Source of the DNA: an uncultured Kiloniellaceae bacterium
GTDB lineage: Bacteria; Pseudomonadota; Alphaproteobacteria; Kiloniellales; Kiloniellaceae
Direction: 5' to 3'
NCBI GenBank assembly: GCA_947500035.1
Contig: CANMQP010000005.1
Coordinates: 62,001 to 126,000, forward strand
Length of the DNA stretch: 64,000 nucleotides
The position numbers were made by a program, and so were the translations under genes. The notes below the pieces were generated by a model that was not told the DNA's origin, did not search any database, and was given only the letters and a program-made list of their open reading frames with translations. How positions within the stretch are numbered: position 1 is the first letter of the stretch; every line of letters starts with the position of its first letter. Below, piece by piece: positions 10,130 to 17,600 of this stretch.

Positions 10130-11152
10130 GTGGTTAAGTCGCATGAAACTGGCACAGTTCCGGTCGGTCCGTTAAACGCAATCACCGATGTGCCGGGGCT
10201 CAAGGTTGGAAACGCCGGTGACTTCGACCTGCGGAGTGGTGTGACTGTCATTTTGCCTGATCGACCCGCGGTCGCGGCCGTGGATGCACGCGGCGGCGGG
10301 ACGGGAACGCGCGAGACTGTGCTGCTTGATCCCTCGGCCACGGTAGAGCGGGTGGACGCCATCGTGCTCAGCGGCGGTTCGGCGTTCGGCCTGGATGCAG
10401 CGAGCGGTGTGACCGGATGGCTGGCCGGGCAGGGCAGGGGTTTCCGTATTAAAGAAGCTATCGTGCCCATTGTGCCGGCGGCGATCCTCTTCGACCTGCA
10501 CAATGGTGGTGACAAGAACTGGGGCGGCATGGCCCCGTATCTTCAGCTTGGCAAAGATGCCGTGGCAGCAGCTTCAACTGACTTTGCCTTGGGCAATGCC
10601 GGCGCGGGGATTGGTGCGAAAGCGGGTGATCTGAAAGGTGGTTTGGGATCCGCATCTGCTCTTATCGAGACCGGTGTAACTGTGGGGGCGCTGGCAGCGG
10701 TCAACCCGGTCGGTTCGGTGGTCATGCCCGGTACGGCGCACTTCTGGGCTTGGCCATTCGAGCGAAATGGAGAGTTTGGCCGATTGGCACCTCCGCTGGA
10801 CCCCTTGATCTGGGATCAGAGTTACAGTTTTCCGACTGGCGCGGCTGGGCAAAACACGACACTGGTGACGGTTGCGACCGATGCGATCCTGACCAAGGCG
10901 CAGGCGCAGCGTTTGGCAGTCATGGCTCAGGACGGTCTTGCGCGCGCGATCCGCCCGGTTCACACACCGCTCGATGGAGATGTGGTCTTTGCCCTCTCTA
11001 CAGGACGGATACCACTGAAAGATCCCAATTCCGAACTTGCGACGATTGGGATGCTCGCCGCAGATACGGTGGCGCGTGCGATTGCCCGGGGCGTTTATGA
11101 AGCCGAGAGCCTTGGGGAGATTTCGTCCTATCGGGAGCGCTTTTCCAAATAG
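10130..11152 (+). CDS. P1/S58-family peptidase (DmpA-like aminopeptidase)
   Basis: A 340-residue enzyme of the DmpA/L-aminopeptidase D-esterase family, N-terminal nucleophile hydrolases that self-cleave and release N-terminal residues from small peptides or beta-peptides. Family blocks visible: GPLNAITDVPGLKVGN at the N terminus, LSGGSAFGLDAASGV, GNAGAGIGAKAG, LKGGLGSAS, and VGALAAVNPVGSVV. The near-C-terminal block is TDAILTKAQAQRLAVMAQDG followed by LARAI. The start is GTG, supported by GGAGG seven bases upstream. No signal peptide is visible, so it should be cytoplasmic. It appears to be a single-gene unit. Family assignment is firm; substrate is unknown. Confidence 0.9.
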   Translation: MVKSHETGTVPVGPLNAITDVPGLKVGNAGDFDLRSGVTVILPDRPAVAAVDARGGGTGTRETVLLDPSATVERVDAIVLSGGSAFGLDAASGVTGWLAGQGRGFRIKEAIVPIVPAAILFDLHNGGDKNWGGMAPYLQLGKDAVAAASTDFALGNAGAGIGAKAGDLKGGLGSASALIETGVTVGALAAVNPVGSVVMPGTAHFWAWPFERNGEFGRLAPPLDPLIWDQSYSFPTGAAGQNTTLVTVATDAILTKAQAQRLAVMAQDGLARAIRPVHTPLDGDVVFALSTGRIPLKDPNSELATIGMLAADTVARAIARGVYEAESLGEISSYRERFSK

Positions 11153-11584
11153 CAGCCTGCCGCGCCGGCTGAGCGGCCCACGCTTGGCGCGGGGTACTTC
11201 AGTGCGGCCCGTCTGGGCAGGCCTGGAGGCCCAAGCTGGCAGATTGGGCGATGAACCCACCAAACTGCTACCGATGAGGGAATTATTTCGACCCTTCAGA
11301 ATGCTACTGGACCGGTGCCTGGCAGGGATAACGCCGCTTGAGCTGCCGTAAGACGTAAGTAGCTCTCATGCCATAATTTGTCACAGACGCGGTTCCTCGC
11401 CGCGATGCCACTTTTGGAGCACAGCTTCGGTTGTACTCAAAACGCAGGTTTTCCGAGGCATCACGAGAAATTCTGGCAAATTTCTAACCGGTGGTTTTTG
11501 CTATAATCAACTGACAGTATAGCATCGATTGCATACATATAATTGTTAACCATTTCCAGGTAAGAGATGTGATGAGCGGGCGAG

Positions 11585-11601
11585 TGTCAAATAATCTGAC
11601 A
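11585..11601. promoter_or_regulatory. Inverted repeat, possible activator site
   Basis: TGTCA and TGACA separated by 7 bases form a 17-bp inverted repeat about 300 bp upstream of the sigma-54 promoter. That is a typical distance for an enhancer-binding protein, but only one such site is obvious. Confidence 0.3.
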
Positions 11602-11901
11602 GGTGCTTAGTCAATTCTGCAAGTTAACCATTCGTTAACTATGCGACTCCAGGCGTAATAAGGGATTCTTTTGTTTTACGTATAAATTTTGTCGTCGATT
11701 TTCTTTACAGACGCCAATTGTGTTCTAATCATGGCAAAATCACAAAATCTCTAAGATATTGAAAAACAAAGACAATGCGCTGATTGAGCGTAAGCGAATT
11801 ATTTGTGTCGTAAAAGTGGTTTTGTCAGCCTTTTTTACAATCTGATCACGGTTATTGGCGAAAAGGTCTGTAACATATTGAAATATATTAATTAAAAATT
11901 T

Positions 11902-11916
11902 TGGCACCATTTTTGC
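11902..11916 (+). promoter_or_regulatory. Sigma-54 (RpoN) promoter
   Basis: TGGCAC-N5-TTGC matches the -24/-12 consensus (TGGCACg-N4-TTGCw) with correct spacing; GG lies at 11903-11904 and GC at 11915-11916. The transcription start would fall near 11928, about 96 bases before the PEP-CTERM ATG. Confidence 0.75.
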
Positions 11917-12023
11917 TTCTTTAATACGCGTGTATCACAGGTAGCGAAGCCCTAAACGGCGAAGGTCTTGGCAGCTTCCTCGGAAACCAGACCAAGTAGA
12001 ATGAAAATGGAGACCATAAAATA

Positions 12024-12818
12024 ATGGCATGGACTAGCTTCAAGCGCGTATCGACTGCGTTGGTGGTGTCCCTTCCCGTAGCTTTCCTCGGTGCCGCCGG
12101 TGCCTCGGCTGCGCCCATCATGGAATGGACTTATGAGATCGATAGTGCGTTTACTGCCTTCTCGCCGCCGGGGGTGATCGGATCCAACCCCAATGCCGAA
12201 CTCGGTGCCCCGACCACGCTTCAGTGGGGGACCGGTGGAGGCGGGCCAAGCTCACTGGTCGTCGATTCGACGGTCACCAGCCCGCCGAATTTGACCACAG
12301 GCGGCCCGGCTGTCTCAGGTGCTTCGGTTACGCATAACAACAACCCGATCAGTGGCACGACACTGACTTCGGCGACGCTCTCGACGCAGTTGGTATTGAC
12401 GGCGGCCAGCGATCCGACGATCACCCGCACTCTGATGTCGGATTTCGAGATCGAGTTCAGGGAAACCCCGAATGACGGCGACTGCGGTTTCGACTCGGTT
12501 TCGAATTGCGATGACATCTTCATTCTGTTGAACCCTGAAGTTCTTGTTGAAGAATTCATCATTGGCGAGTTCATCTACACCATCACGCTGGGCGCAGTAG
12601 GACTGGGGCCGCTGAGTGACGCCGCCTGTGCGGAAGCCGGTCAGCCTGCCGGTTGCGTCGGCTTCACCACGCAGGAGAGCCAGGCCAATAACCTGCAGAC
12701 GCTGTTCTCGATCTCGGCGCGTGAGATCCGAATTCCGGAGCCAGCCAGTCTCGCACTGCTCGGTTTTGGACTGCTCGGCATGGGGATTGCGGTCCGCCGC
12801 CGGCGTAAAGTCGCTTAA
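12024..12818 (+). CDS. THxN-family PEP-CTERM sorting-domain protein
   Basis: A 264-residue exported protein. It has an N-terminal signal peptide (basic start, hydrophobic core VVSLPVAFLGAAGASA). The mature domain carries a THNNNPI motif at about residue 95 and the Cys-bearing block DCGFDSVSNCDDIFILLNPE. The C terminus is a textbook PEP-CTERM: PEPASLALLGFGLLGMGIA followed by VRRRRK. Known: such proteins are processed at the PEP motif by an exosortase and sent to the cell surface with exopolysaccharide. No exosortase or EPS gene is in this window. TGGAGA lies 10 bases before the ATG. Expression is probably RpoN-dependent (promoter at 11902). The mature function is unknown. Confidence 0.93.
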   Translation: MAWTSFKRVSTALVVSLPVAFLGAAGASAAPIMEWTYEIDSAFTAFSPPGVIGSNPNAELGAPTTLQWGTGGGGPSSLVVDSTVTSPPNLTTGGPAVSGASVTHNNNPISGTTLTSATLSTQLVLTAASDPTITRTLMSDFEIEFRETPNDGDCGFDSVSNCDDIFILLNPEVLVEEFIIGEFIYTITLGAVGLGPLSDAACAEAGQPAGCVGFTTQESQANNLQTLFSISAREIRIPEPASLALLGFGLLGMGIAVRRRRKVA

Positions 12819-12848
12819 ACCTCAGCTCTAAAGCTTGGTTTCAATACC

Positions 12849-12882
12849 AAAACGGCGGTTCTTGCGAGCCGCCGTTTTTTTC
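12849..12882. terminator. Intrinsic terminator after the PEP-CTERM gene
   Basis: AAAACGGCGG (12849-12858) pairs perfectly with CCGCCGTTTT (12869-12878) and continues into a T run. The A run on the left arm lets it also terminate the leftward Mla operon that ends at 12926. Confidence 0.9.
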
Positions 12883-12925
12883 TTTTGCCTCCTGTCCGGA
12901 AGGCTTGTGGGCATTCGCGCCTCTA

Positions 12926-13690
12926 TTATCCCGACGAGGGTTGCCTTGGTTGCCGCCGTCGCCGCTGATTCTGCTCGAATGCGGTTTGCCCGGTCGTGAG
13001 GGTCCACTCGACCAGGCCGCGCAGGACTTTATCCAGGGCCTCGTCGAAGGCTGTGATGATGCTGTCGATCTGATCCGCTGCAGCTGTCGAGGTATGCTCG
13101 AAGTTTTCCGAGGCGATGATTGAGCGCTGAGGGAGCTGGATCAGCTTCGCATTTATGCCGACCAGCGCTTCCGGCTCGCCGCTGCGGTAATAGATCGTCT
13201 GAAACTCCCTGAGTTCCGTCTTCAAGACGAAGTCCGCGCGCAGTCCGCCGGTCTCTCGCGCCACTGATACGATCTTGCCGCTGTTCTCGAAGGATTCGAC
13301 CATCAGCGTCTGAACCATGATCGGCGCTTGATCGACCCAGCCCGATCTTGCGTAGAACTCCATTTGGGTCGGCGAACGCTGCAGCGCGATGCGGGTCGTG
13401 TTCAAGCTGCCGTTGGCGACCGGTGGTTCGAGGACGAGTTGCCATTTGACCGAGGGCAAATCCTGGCGAAAGGTGCTTTTGGGGGTCAGGCGGTAGAGCG
13501 ACGGTGGCGGCCCTTGACCCGGCACAAGGTTCGAACAGGCGGACGCCAGGCCCACTATGGGAAGGGCTGCGAGGGCTTTCAGGCTCTGGCGCCGTTGCGG
13601 GAGAGCCGGCCCGCCGGCATTGGCGGTGGTCGCCAATTTGCCAGTGCGGCCCGAGGAGAGGGTCCTGGAATTTCTTTTATTGTGCTTCAT
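12926..13690 (-). CDS. ABC-type transport auxiliary lipoprotein (PqiC/DUF330-like)
   Basis: A 254-residue predicted lipoprotein. The N terminus is long and basic, with an RRQSLKA twin-arginine-like motif before a hydrophobic stretch (LAALPIVGLASAC). The Cys of LASAC at about residue 52 is a plausible, slightly atypical lipobox. The rest matches the ABC_trans_aux family (SLYRLTPKSTF; LREFQTIYYRSGEPEA). Known: PqiC-like lipoproteins work with MCE proteins in phospholipid transport between inner and outer membrane. Its ATG overlaps the end of the MlaD-like gene by 14 bases, so it is the last gene of the operon. Confidence 0.85.
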   Translation of the reverse strand: MKHNKRNSRTLSSGRTGKLATTANAGGPALPQRRQSLKALAALPIVGLASACSNLVPGQGPPPSLYRLTPKSTFRQDLPSVKWQLVLEPPVANGSLNTTRIALQRSPTQMEFYARSGWVDQAPIMVQTLMVESFENSGKIVSVARETGGLRADFVLKTELREFQTIYYRSGEPEALVGINAKLIQLPQRSIIASENFEHTSTAAADQIDSIITAFDEALDKVLRGLVEWTLTTGQTAFEQNQRRRRQPRQPSSG

Positions 13691-14705
13691 AGCCCTGCTG
13701 CTGGTCGCCGAAGATAAAGCGGGCTGGGTCGCGCTGCACCTCGGTGGTTATACGTTGAAGCACGCTAATCAGTTCGCGTGCTTCGATCATGACGTTGGAA
13801 ACCTCATAGAGGCCGGTTGTCGTAAAGTCGTTAATGGGTTCACGGTTCTCCGCAATCAGGCCTTCGAGCTGGCTTGCCGCGCGGTCCATGCTGCTGACCG
13901 TGCTATCCAGTTTCTGGAGCACGACGCGAAGATCGGCCGATACATCCTGGACCGAGCCGTCAACTGTGCCGGCTGTCGTTTCAAAGGCTTTCAGGGTCTG
14001 GTTCGCGCTTGTCGTCAGGCTCTCCAGGTTGGTCTGAATCGATTGTGCCGTTTCCTTGAGTGAACCAGTGGCCTCGCTCAAATTGTTCATCGTGACCGAG
14101 GCGTCGTTGATCAGCAGTTCGACCTTCTCGCGGTTCTCCACAAAGGCTTCGCTGATTTCGCGCGCGTTCCTGATGGTGGCTGCGATATCCGCCCGGTTGT
14201 TGTCACTCAGCACATCGTTGGCCCGGTTGAGAAGCAGAATGGCGCCGTCCAGAAGTTCCGGGGCAGAGCTGATGACGCTCTCAAGATCCGACGAGCGTGA
14301 AGGAATGATTGCACGTTTTTCTTCGCTGGTCGCCTCGAGCATCGGGGCCTCGCGCGAGCCGCCCGAAAGAAGCACGTAAAGGCCACCCGTAAGGCCGGCG
14401 AGGTTCAGGGTTGCATAGGTGTCCGTCTTGACCGGCGTCGTCGCGTCGACTTCGACCAGGGCTCGGACCCGATTGGGATCATCGTGGTCGAGCCCGATGA
14501 AAATGACTTCGCCGACCCGCACGCCGCTGTAGCGAACAGGACTGCCGGTGGCGAGACCGGTGACGGATCCCCGGAAAAAGATATCAAAGCGTTTAACTTC
14601 GGTGTTGATTTGGAAATTTGCCAGCCAGATCACAAAGCCGATCAGGCCAAATACCAGCAGCAGGACGAAGCTACCGACCATGACGTAGTTTGCACGGGTT
14701 TCCAT
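13677..14705 (-). CDS. MlaD/MCE-domain lipid-binding protein
   Basis: A 342-residue protein with one N-terminal membrane helix (VMVGSFVLLLVFGLIGFVI). A single MCE domain follows (residues about 40-120: FDIFFRGSVTGLATGSPVRY, GVRVGEV, and LLSGGS). The long C-terminal part is helical and coiled-coil-like (ETAQSIQTNLESLTTSANQT). Known: MCE proteins form a hexameric periplasmic ring that passes phospholipids to the MlaE/MlaF transporter. It lies 13 bases after the ATPase gene in the same operon. The long helical tail resembles alphaproteobacterial MCE proteins that bridge the periplasm, more than short E. coli MlaD. Confidence 0.9.
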   Translation of the reverse strand: METRANYVMVGSFVLLLVFGLIGFVIWLANFQINTEVKRFDIFFRGSVTGLATGSPVRYSGVRVGEVIFIGLDHDDPNRVRALVEVDATTPVKTDTYATLNLAGLTGGLYVLLSGGSREAPMLEATSEEKRAIIPSRSSDLESVISSAPELLDGAILLLNRANDVLSDNNRADIAATIRNAREISEAFVENREKVELLINDASVTMNNLSEATGSLKETAQSIQTNLESLTTSANQTLKAFETTAGTVDGSVQDVSADLRVVLQKLDSTVSSMDRAASQLEGLIAENREPINDFTTTGLYEVSNVMIEARELISVLQRITTEVQRDPARFIFGDQQQGYEAQ

Positions 14706-14718
14706 TATGCGATCTGCC

Positions 14719-15612
14719 TCACCCTAAATGCTCCTGCCTTTTTTGCGCCGGCGCTGGCGTAACCCGCGCCGTGCCGGCTTGTGCCGCTTTATCTATATGG
14801 TGTCCAGCATGCGTTTTTGCCGTTTCAGCGGCCCGGCCGCGCGGACCTTTGAAGTATTCGTCGATCCAGGGGTCCGGCTCTTGGATCAACTCGGCAATAG
14901 TCCCCACCTTCACCTTTTTGTTCAACAGCACCGCTACCCGGTCACATATGGCGTGCAGCGAGTCGAGATCATGGGTCACCATGACCACCGTCAGCCCCAA
15001 CGTCGCCTGAAGCTCCAGGATCAGCTCATCGAACTTTGCTGCGCCGATCGGGTCGAGGCCTGCGGTCGGCTCGTCGAGAAAGACGATCTCGGCGTCCAGG
15101 GCGAGGGCCCGGGCCAGGCCGGCGCGCTTGCGCATGCCGCCGGATAGTTCCGAGGGAAACTTGTTTGCGGCGTCAGCGGGCAGGCCGACCATCGACACTT
15201 TAACATCGATCAATTCCTGCCGTAGTTGCTTGGAGAGCCTTGTGTGCTCCTTGATCGGTGCTTCGATGTTCTGAGCGACGGTGAGAGACGAAAAGAGAGC
15301 GCCATCCTGGAAGAGGACCCCCCAGCGTGCCTGCAGGGCCCTGGCCTCGCGCACCGAAAGCTTGGAAGTGTCTTTACCGAAGACTTCAATGAGGCCCGAC
15401 GAAGGCCTGTTCAGGCCTATGATTGTGCGCAGCAGGACGGACTTGCCCGTGCCGGACCCGCCGACGATACCCATGACTTCACCGCGTCGGACCGAAAAAT
15501 CGAGTTGATCATGCACAACCTGCGTACCGAACTTGTTCCGCAGTCTGCTGACGTTGATCACGGTTTGATCATTCGTCACTTGATCGTTCGCAGTTTCATT
15601 GCTTGAGGCCAT
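14719..15612 (-). CDS. Mla-type ABC transporter ATP-binding protein
   Basis: A 297-residue cytoplasmic ATPase of the MlaF type. Walker A is GGSGTGKS, the Q-loop is VLFQDGALFSSLTV, the signature is LSGGMRKRAGLARAL, and Walker B is EIVFLDEPTAGLDP. The H-loop His is in VTHDLDSLHA. The GMRKR version of the signature is characteristic of MlaF-like ATPases. Residues beyond about 245 form a Lys/Ala-rich tail. The ATG at 15612 follows the permease stop (TGATAATG arrangement), so translation is likely coupled. It powers lipid exchange by the MlaE-like permease next door. Confidence 0.92.
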   Translation of the reverse strand: MASSNETANDQVTNDQTVINVSRLRNKFGTQVVHDQLDFSVRRGEVMGIVGGSGTGKSVLLRTIIGLNRPSSGLIEVFGKDTSKLSVREARALQARWGVLFQDGALFSSLTVAQNIEAPIKEHTRLSKQLRQELIDVKVSMVGLPADAANKFPSELSGGMRKRAGLARALALDAEIVFLDEPTAGLDPIGAAKFDELILELQATLGLTVVMVTHDLDSLHAICDRVAVLLNKKVKVGTIAELIQEPDPWIDEYFKGPRGRAAETAKTHAGHHIDKAAQAGTARVTPAPAQKRQEHLG

Positions 15613-15614
15613 TA

Positions 15615-16772
15615 TCAAATCCCGATAATCGAGAAGATAACGGAGAAGAGCGCATCGAGCACGATCACCAGGAAGATTGCCTCAACGACCGATCGGGTGG
15701 TTTGTTTGCCGACGGATTCTGCGCTGCGAGCGACGCGAAGGCCTTCATAACAACCGACAATCGAAATGATGATGGCAAAGAAGGGGGCCTTGATCATACC
15801 CACCAGAAAGTCATTCAACCTCGGGACGGAGAGCAGTTGACTGGTGAATTGAGCGAGCGAGATGTCCAGCGTCGCCATCGCCATGATCGCGCCGCCCAGC
15901 AGTCCCATAACATCTGCATAGAAGGTCAGCAGCGGCATGACCAGGAACAGCCCGATCACCCTGGGCATCACCAGGACGTCCATCGGATCGAGCCCGATGG
16001 TCTCCATGGCGTCGATCTCTTCGTTGACCTTCATCATGCCGATTTGTGCGGTAAAGGCACTCCCCGAGCGGCCGGCGACGATGATAGCCGTCAGAAGAAT
16101 ACCCATTTCCCGCAGAATTCCGACCGCAACCAGATTCACGGTGTAAATCTGAGCGCCGAAACGCGCGAGCTGGTCAGCGCCCTGGAACGCGAGCACGACG
16201 CCGATCAGAAAGGAAATAAGTCCCACGATCGGCAGTGCGTTAAAGCCGGTCTGTTCCATTTGGCTGACCAGAGCGACAAAGCGGATGCGCCTCGGGTTCA
16301 GAATTGACCGCACCAGGACGATAAAGGTGTAACCCAGGAAGTTCAGCAGATCTCGGCCTGCCTTGCAGAACAGATAGGTCTCATGCCCCAGATGCTCCAA
16401 AACCTGCACCAGGGCATTGCCCCTTGAAGGTTCAGGCGGGCATTCGATGTGGTTTTCCGAGACCGTGCGCATAATGGTTTCTGTGGTTTGCGATGCCCTT
16501 AGATACTCGACGGACAGTCCGGCGGCTTTGAGTTCAGCAGCTGTGCGGATGATGACCCAGGCGCCTGCGGTATCGAGGTTTTCAATCCTTGCCAGATCGA
16601 AACTTGCCGTCTCGAGCCCTTTGGACTTGAGTTTACGCAAGTCACGGCTCACCTGGCCGACGGTTCGGATCGTCCAGGCGCCCTCGAACGAGACGATAAG
16701 TTGTCTCTCTGCAGTTTTAACCGTAAAGCTGCATTGGTCGGCAGTTGGAACTTCGACGTCGGCCAACGCCAT
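15615..16772 (-). CDS. MlaE-family lipid ABC permease with N-terminal STAS domain
   Basis: A 385-residue inner-membrane protein. Residues about 10-110 form a STAS-like domain (FDLARIENLDTAGAWVIIRT). The remainder is the MlaE permease with about five membrane helices. Its signature segment reads ILLTAIIVAGRSGSAF followed by TAQIGMMKVNEEIDAMETIG. Known: in E. coli the STAS protein MlaB is a separate subunit that activates MlaF; here it is fused to the permease, a common alphaproteobacterial form. It is the first gene of the leftward operon of permease, ATPase, MCE protein and lipoprotein. No mlaC-like periplasmic carrier gene is present. Confidence 0.92.
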   Translation of the reverse strand: MALADVEVPTADQCSFTVKTAERQLIVSFEGAWTIRTVGQVSRDLRKLKSKGLETASFDLARIENLDTAGAWVIIRTAAELKAAGLSVEYLRASQTTETIMRTVSENHIECPPEPSRGNALVQVLEHLGHETYLFCKAGRDLLNFLGYTFIVLVRSILNPRRIRFVALVSQMEQTGFNALPIVGLISFLIGVVLAFQGADQLARFGAQIYTVNLVAVGILREMGILLTAIIVAGRSGSAFTAQIGMMKVNEEIDAMETIGLDPMDVLVMPRVIGLFLVMPLLTFYADVMGLLGGAIMAMATLDISLAQFTSQLLSVPRLNDFLVGMIKAPFFAIIISIVGCYEGLRVARSAESVGKQTTRSVVEAIFLVIVLDALFSVIFSIIGI

Positions 16773-17177
16773 AAATGTATCCGTTTACAAGTTTTATCAA
16801 AGGGATCGAGGCAGGGAGTTTCGCCGAGCTTCAGATATCAGTCAAATTTTCCCCTTCAATCCGCCTCTGTCCGCGAATCGCGCAGAGAGTGTGATTGCGA
16901 GGTTAAACGAAAACTCGGACGTATTTGTTAAAAAAAAGGAAATACTGCCTAGAGCAGATTGTTTTTGCAGGCCTTGCAGAACGTACGCGTCGGCTTGCCA
17001 ATCGGAAGAGAAGCCGGTCGCGGTCTCCCTTCTCCGGGGCTTAGTGGCCTATTGCTTCTCGAATTGGCCCAGGAGCGACCTTGCCCGAGCGACCTTGCTG
17101 TTTGCGGATCCACTGTAACCGGCAACTCACAGTCATCCCGTTGGATGCTGCGAGGGTAAGCGGGAGACGCAGTGCTG
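16773..17177. other. Intergenic region with a 14-bp tandem repeat
   Basis: About 400 bases with no convincing gene. The left part probably holds the Mla operon promoter. GAGCGACCTTGC occurs twice in tandem (17073-17084 and 17087-17098, period 14). Nothing else definite is seen. Confidence 0.5.
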
Positions 17178-17324
17178 TCAGGCCGTCATTTCAATTGCTG
17201 AGAGTGCGCAAGAGAGCACCGCCGACATACCGACCGCCGAACCCACCGTGATGCCGAAACAGGACCACAACACGATCCAGGTCTTAATCGGAATATCTCT
17301 ATCTAAACTTGAAACTCTCGTCAT
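17178..17324 (-). CDS. Putative 48-residue membrane peptide
   Basis: A short frame starting MTRVSSLDRDIPIKTW, followed by one hydrophobic helix of about 25 residues (IVLWSCFGITVGSAVGMSAV and on) and ending at a TGA. A GGGGG run lies five bases upstream of the ATG, a plausible ribosome site. The pattern of polar N terminus plus single helix is typical of small membrane proteins. It matches no named family that I recognise. It sits downstream of the giant RTX gene on the same strand. Evidence is moderate because the frame is short. Confidence 0.45.
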   Translation of the reverse strand: MTRVSSLDRDIPIKTWIVLWSCFGITVGSAVGMSAVLSCALSAIEMTA

Positions 17325-17600
17325 TTTTTGCCCCCTTCATCGACGCTTTCTGTCAAACGAAGTCTGTCCAAAATCCGCAAAATCCGAACCTTTTGCCCGT
17401 TTATTGATCGGCGGCTCTGATTTGCATCTATCCTATTACAGTTTCCGAATATGGCAAAAACAGGGCGCGTCGTTGAAACTTCTCGGACATTAGTGGGCGG
17501 GATCGGAAAAATCATCAAATATCAATGGATTGCACGAACTCGTGAAGAGAGAGGTTAGAGTCGTTCCTGGGATAGGGTTCCGTCTGAACCTCGACAGAAC

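Larger units (their letters stand above)
11153..12023. other. Long AT-rich leader region upstream of the PEP-CTERM gene
   Basis: About 870 bases with no convincing gene. The base composition drops sharply in GC from about 11480 onward, unlike the surrounding genes. It contains repeated GTTAACCATT-like words, an inverted repeat at 11585-11601 and a sigma-54 promoter at 11902-11916. It may hold enhancer sites for a sigma-54 activator. Confidence 0.6.

Noticed and set aside
9808-10175. Small open frames between the chemoreceptor and the S58 peptidase
   Set aside because: No family resemblance, no ribosome site, and two overlapping frames of similar length; treated as non-coding.
16773-17177. 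Insertion-sequence remnant suggested by the 14-bp tandem repeat
   Set aside because: No terminal inverted repeats, transposase fragment or target duplication could be seen.
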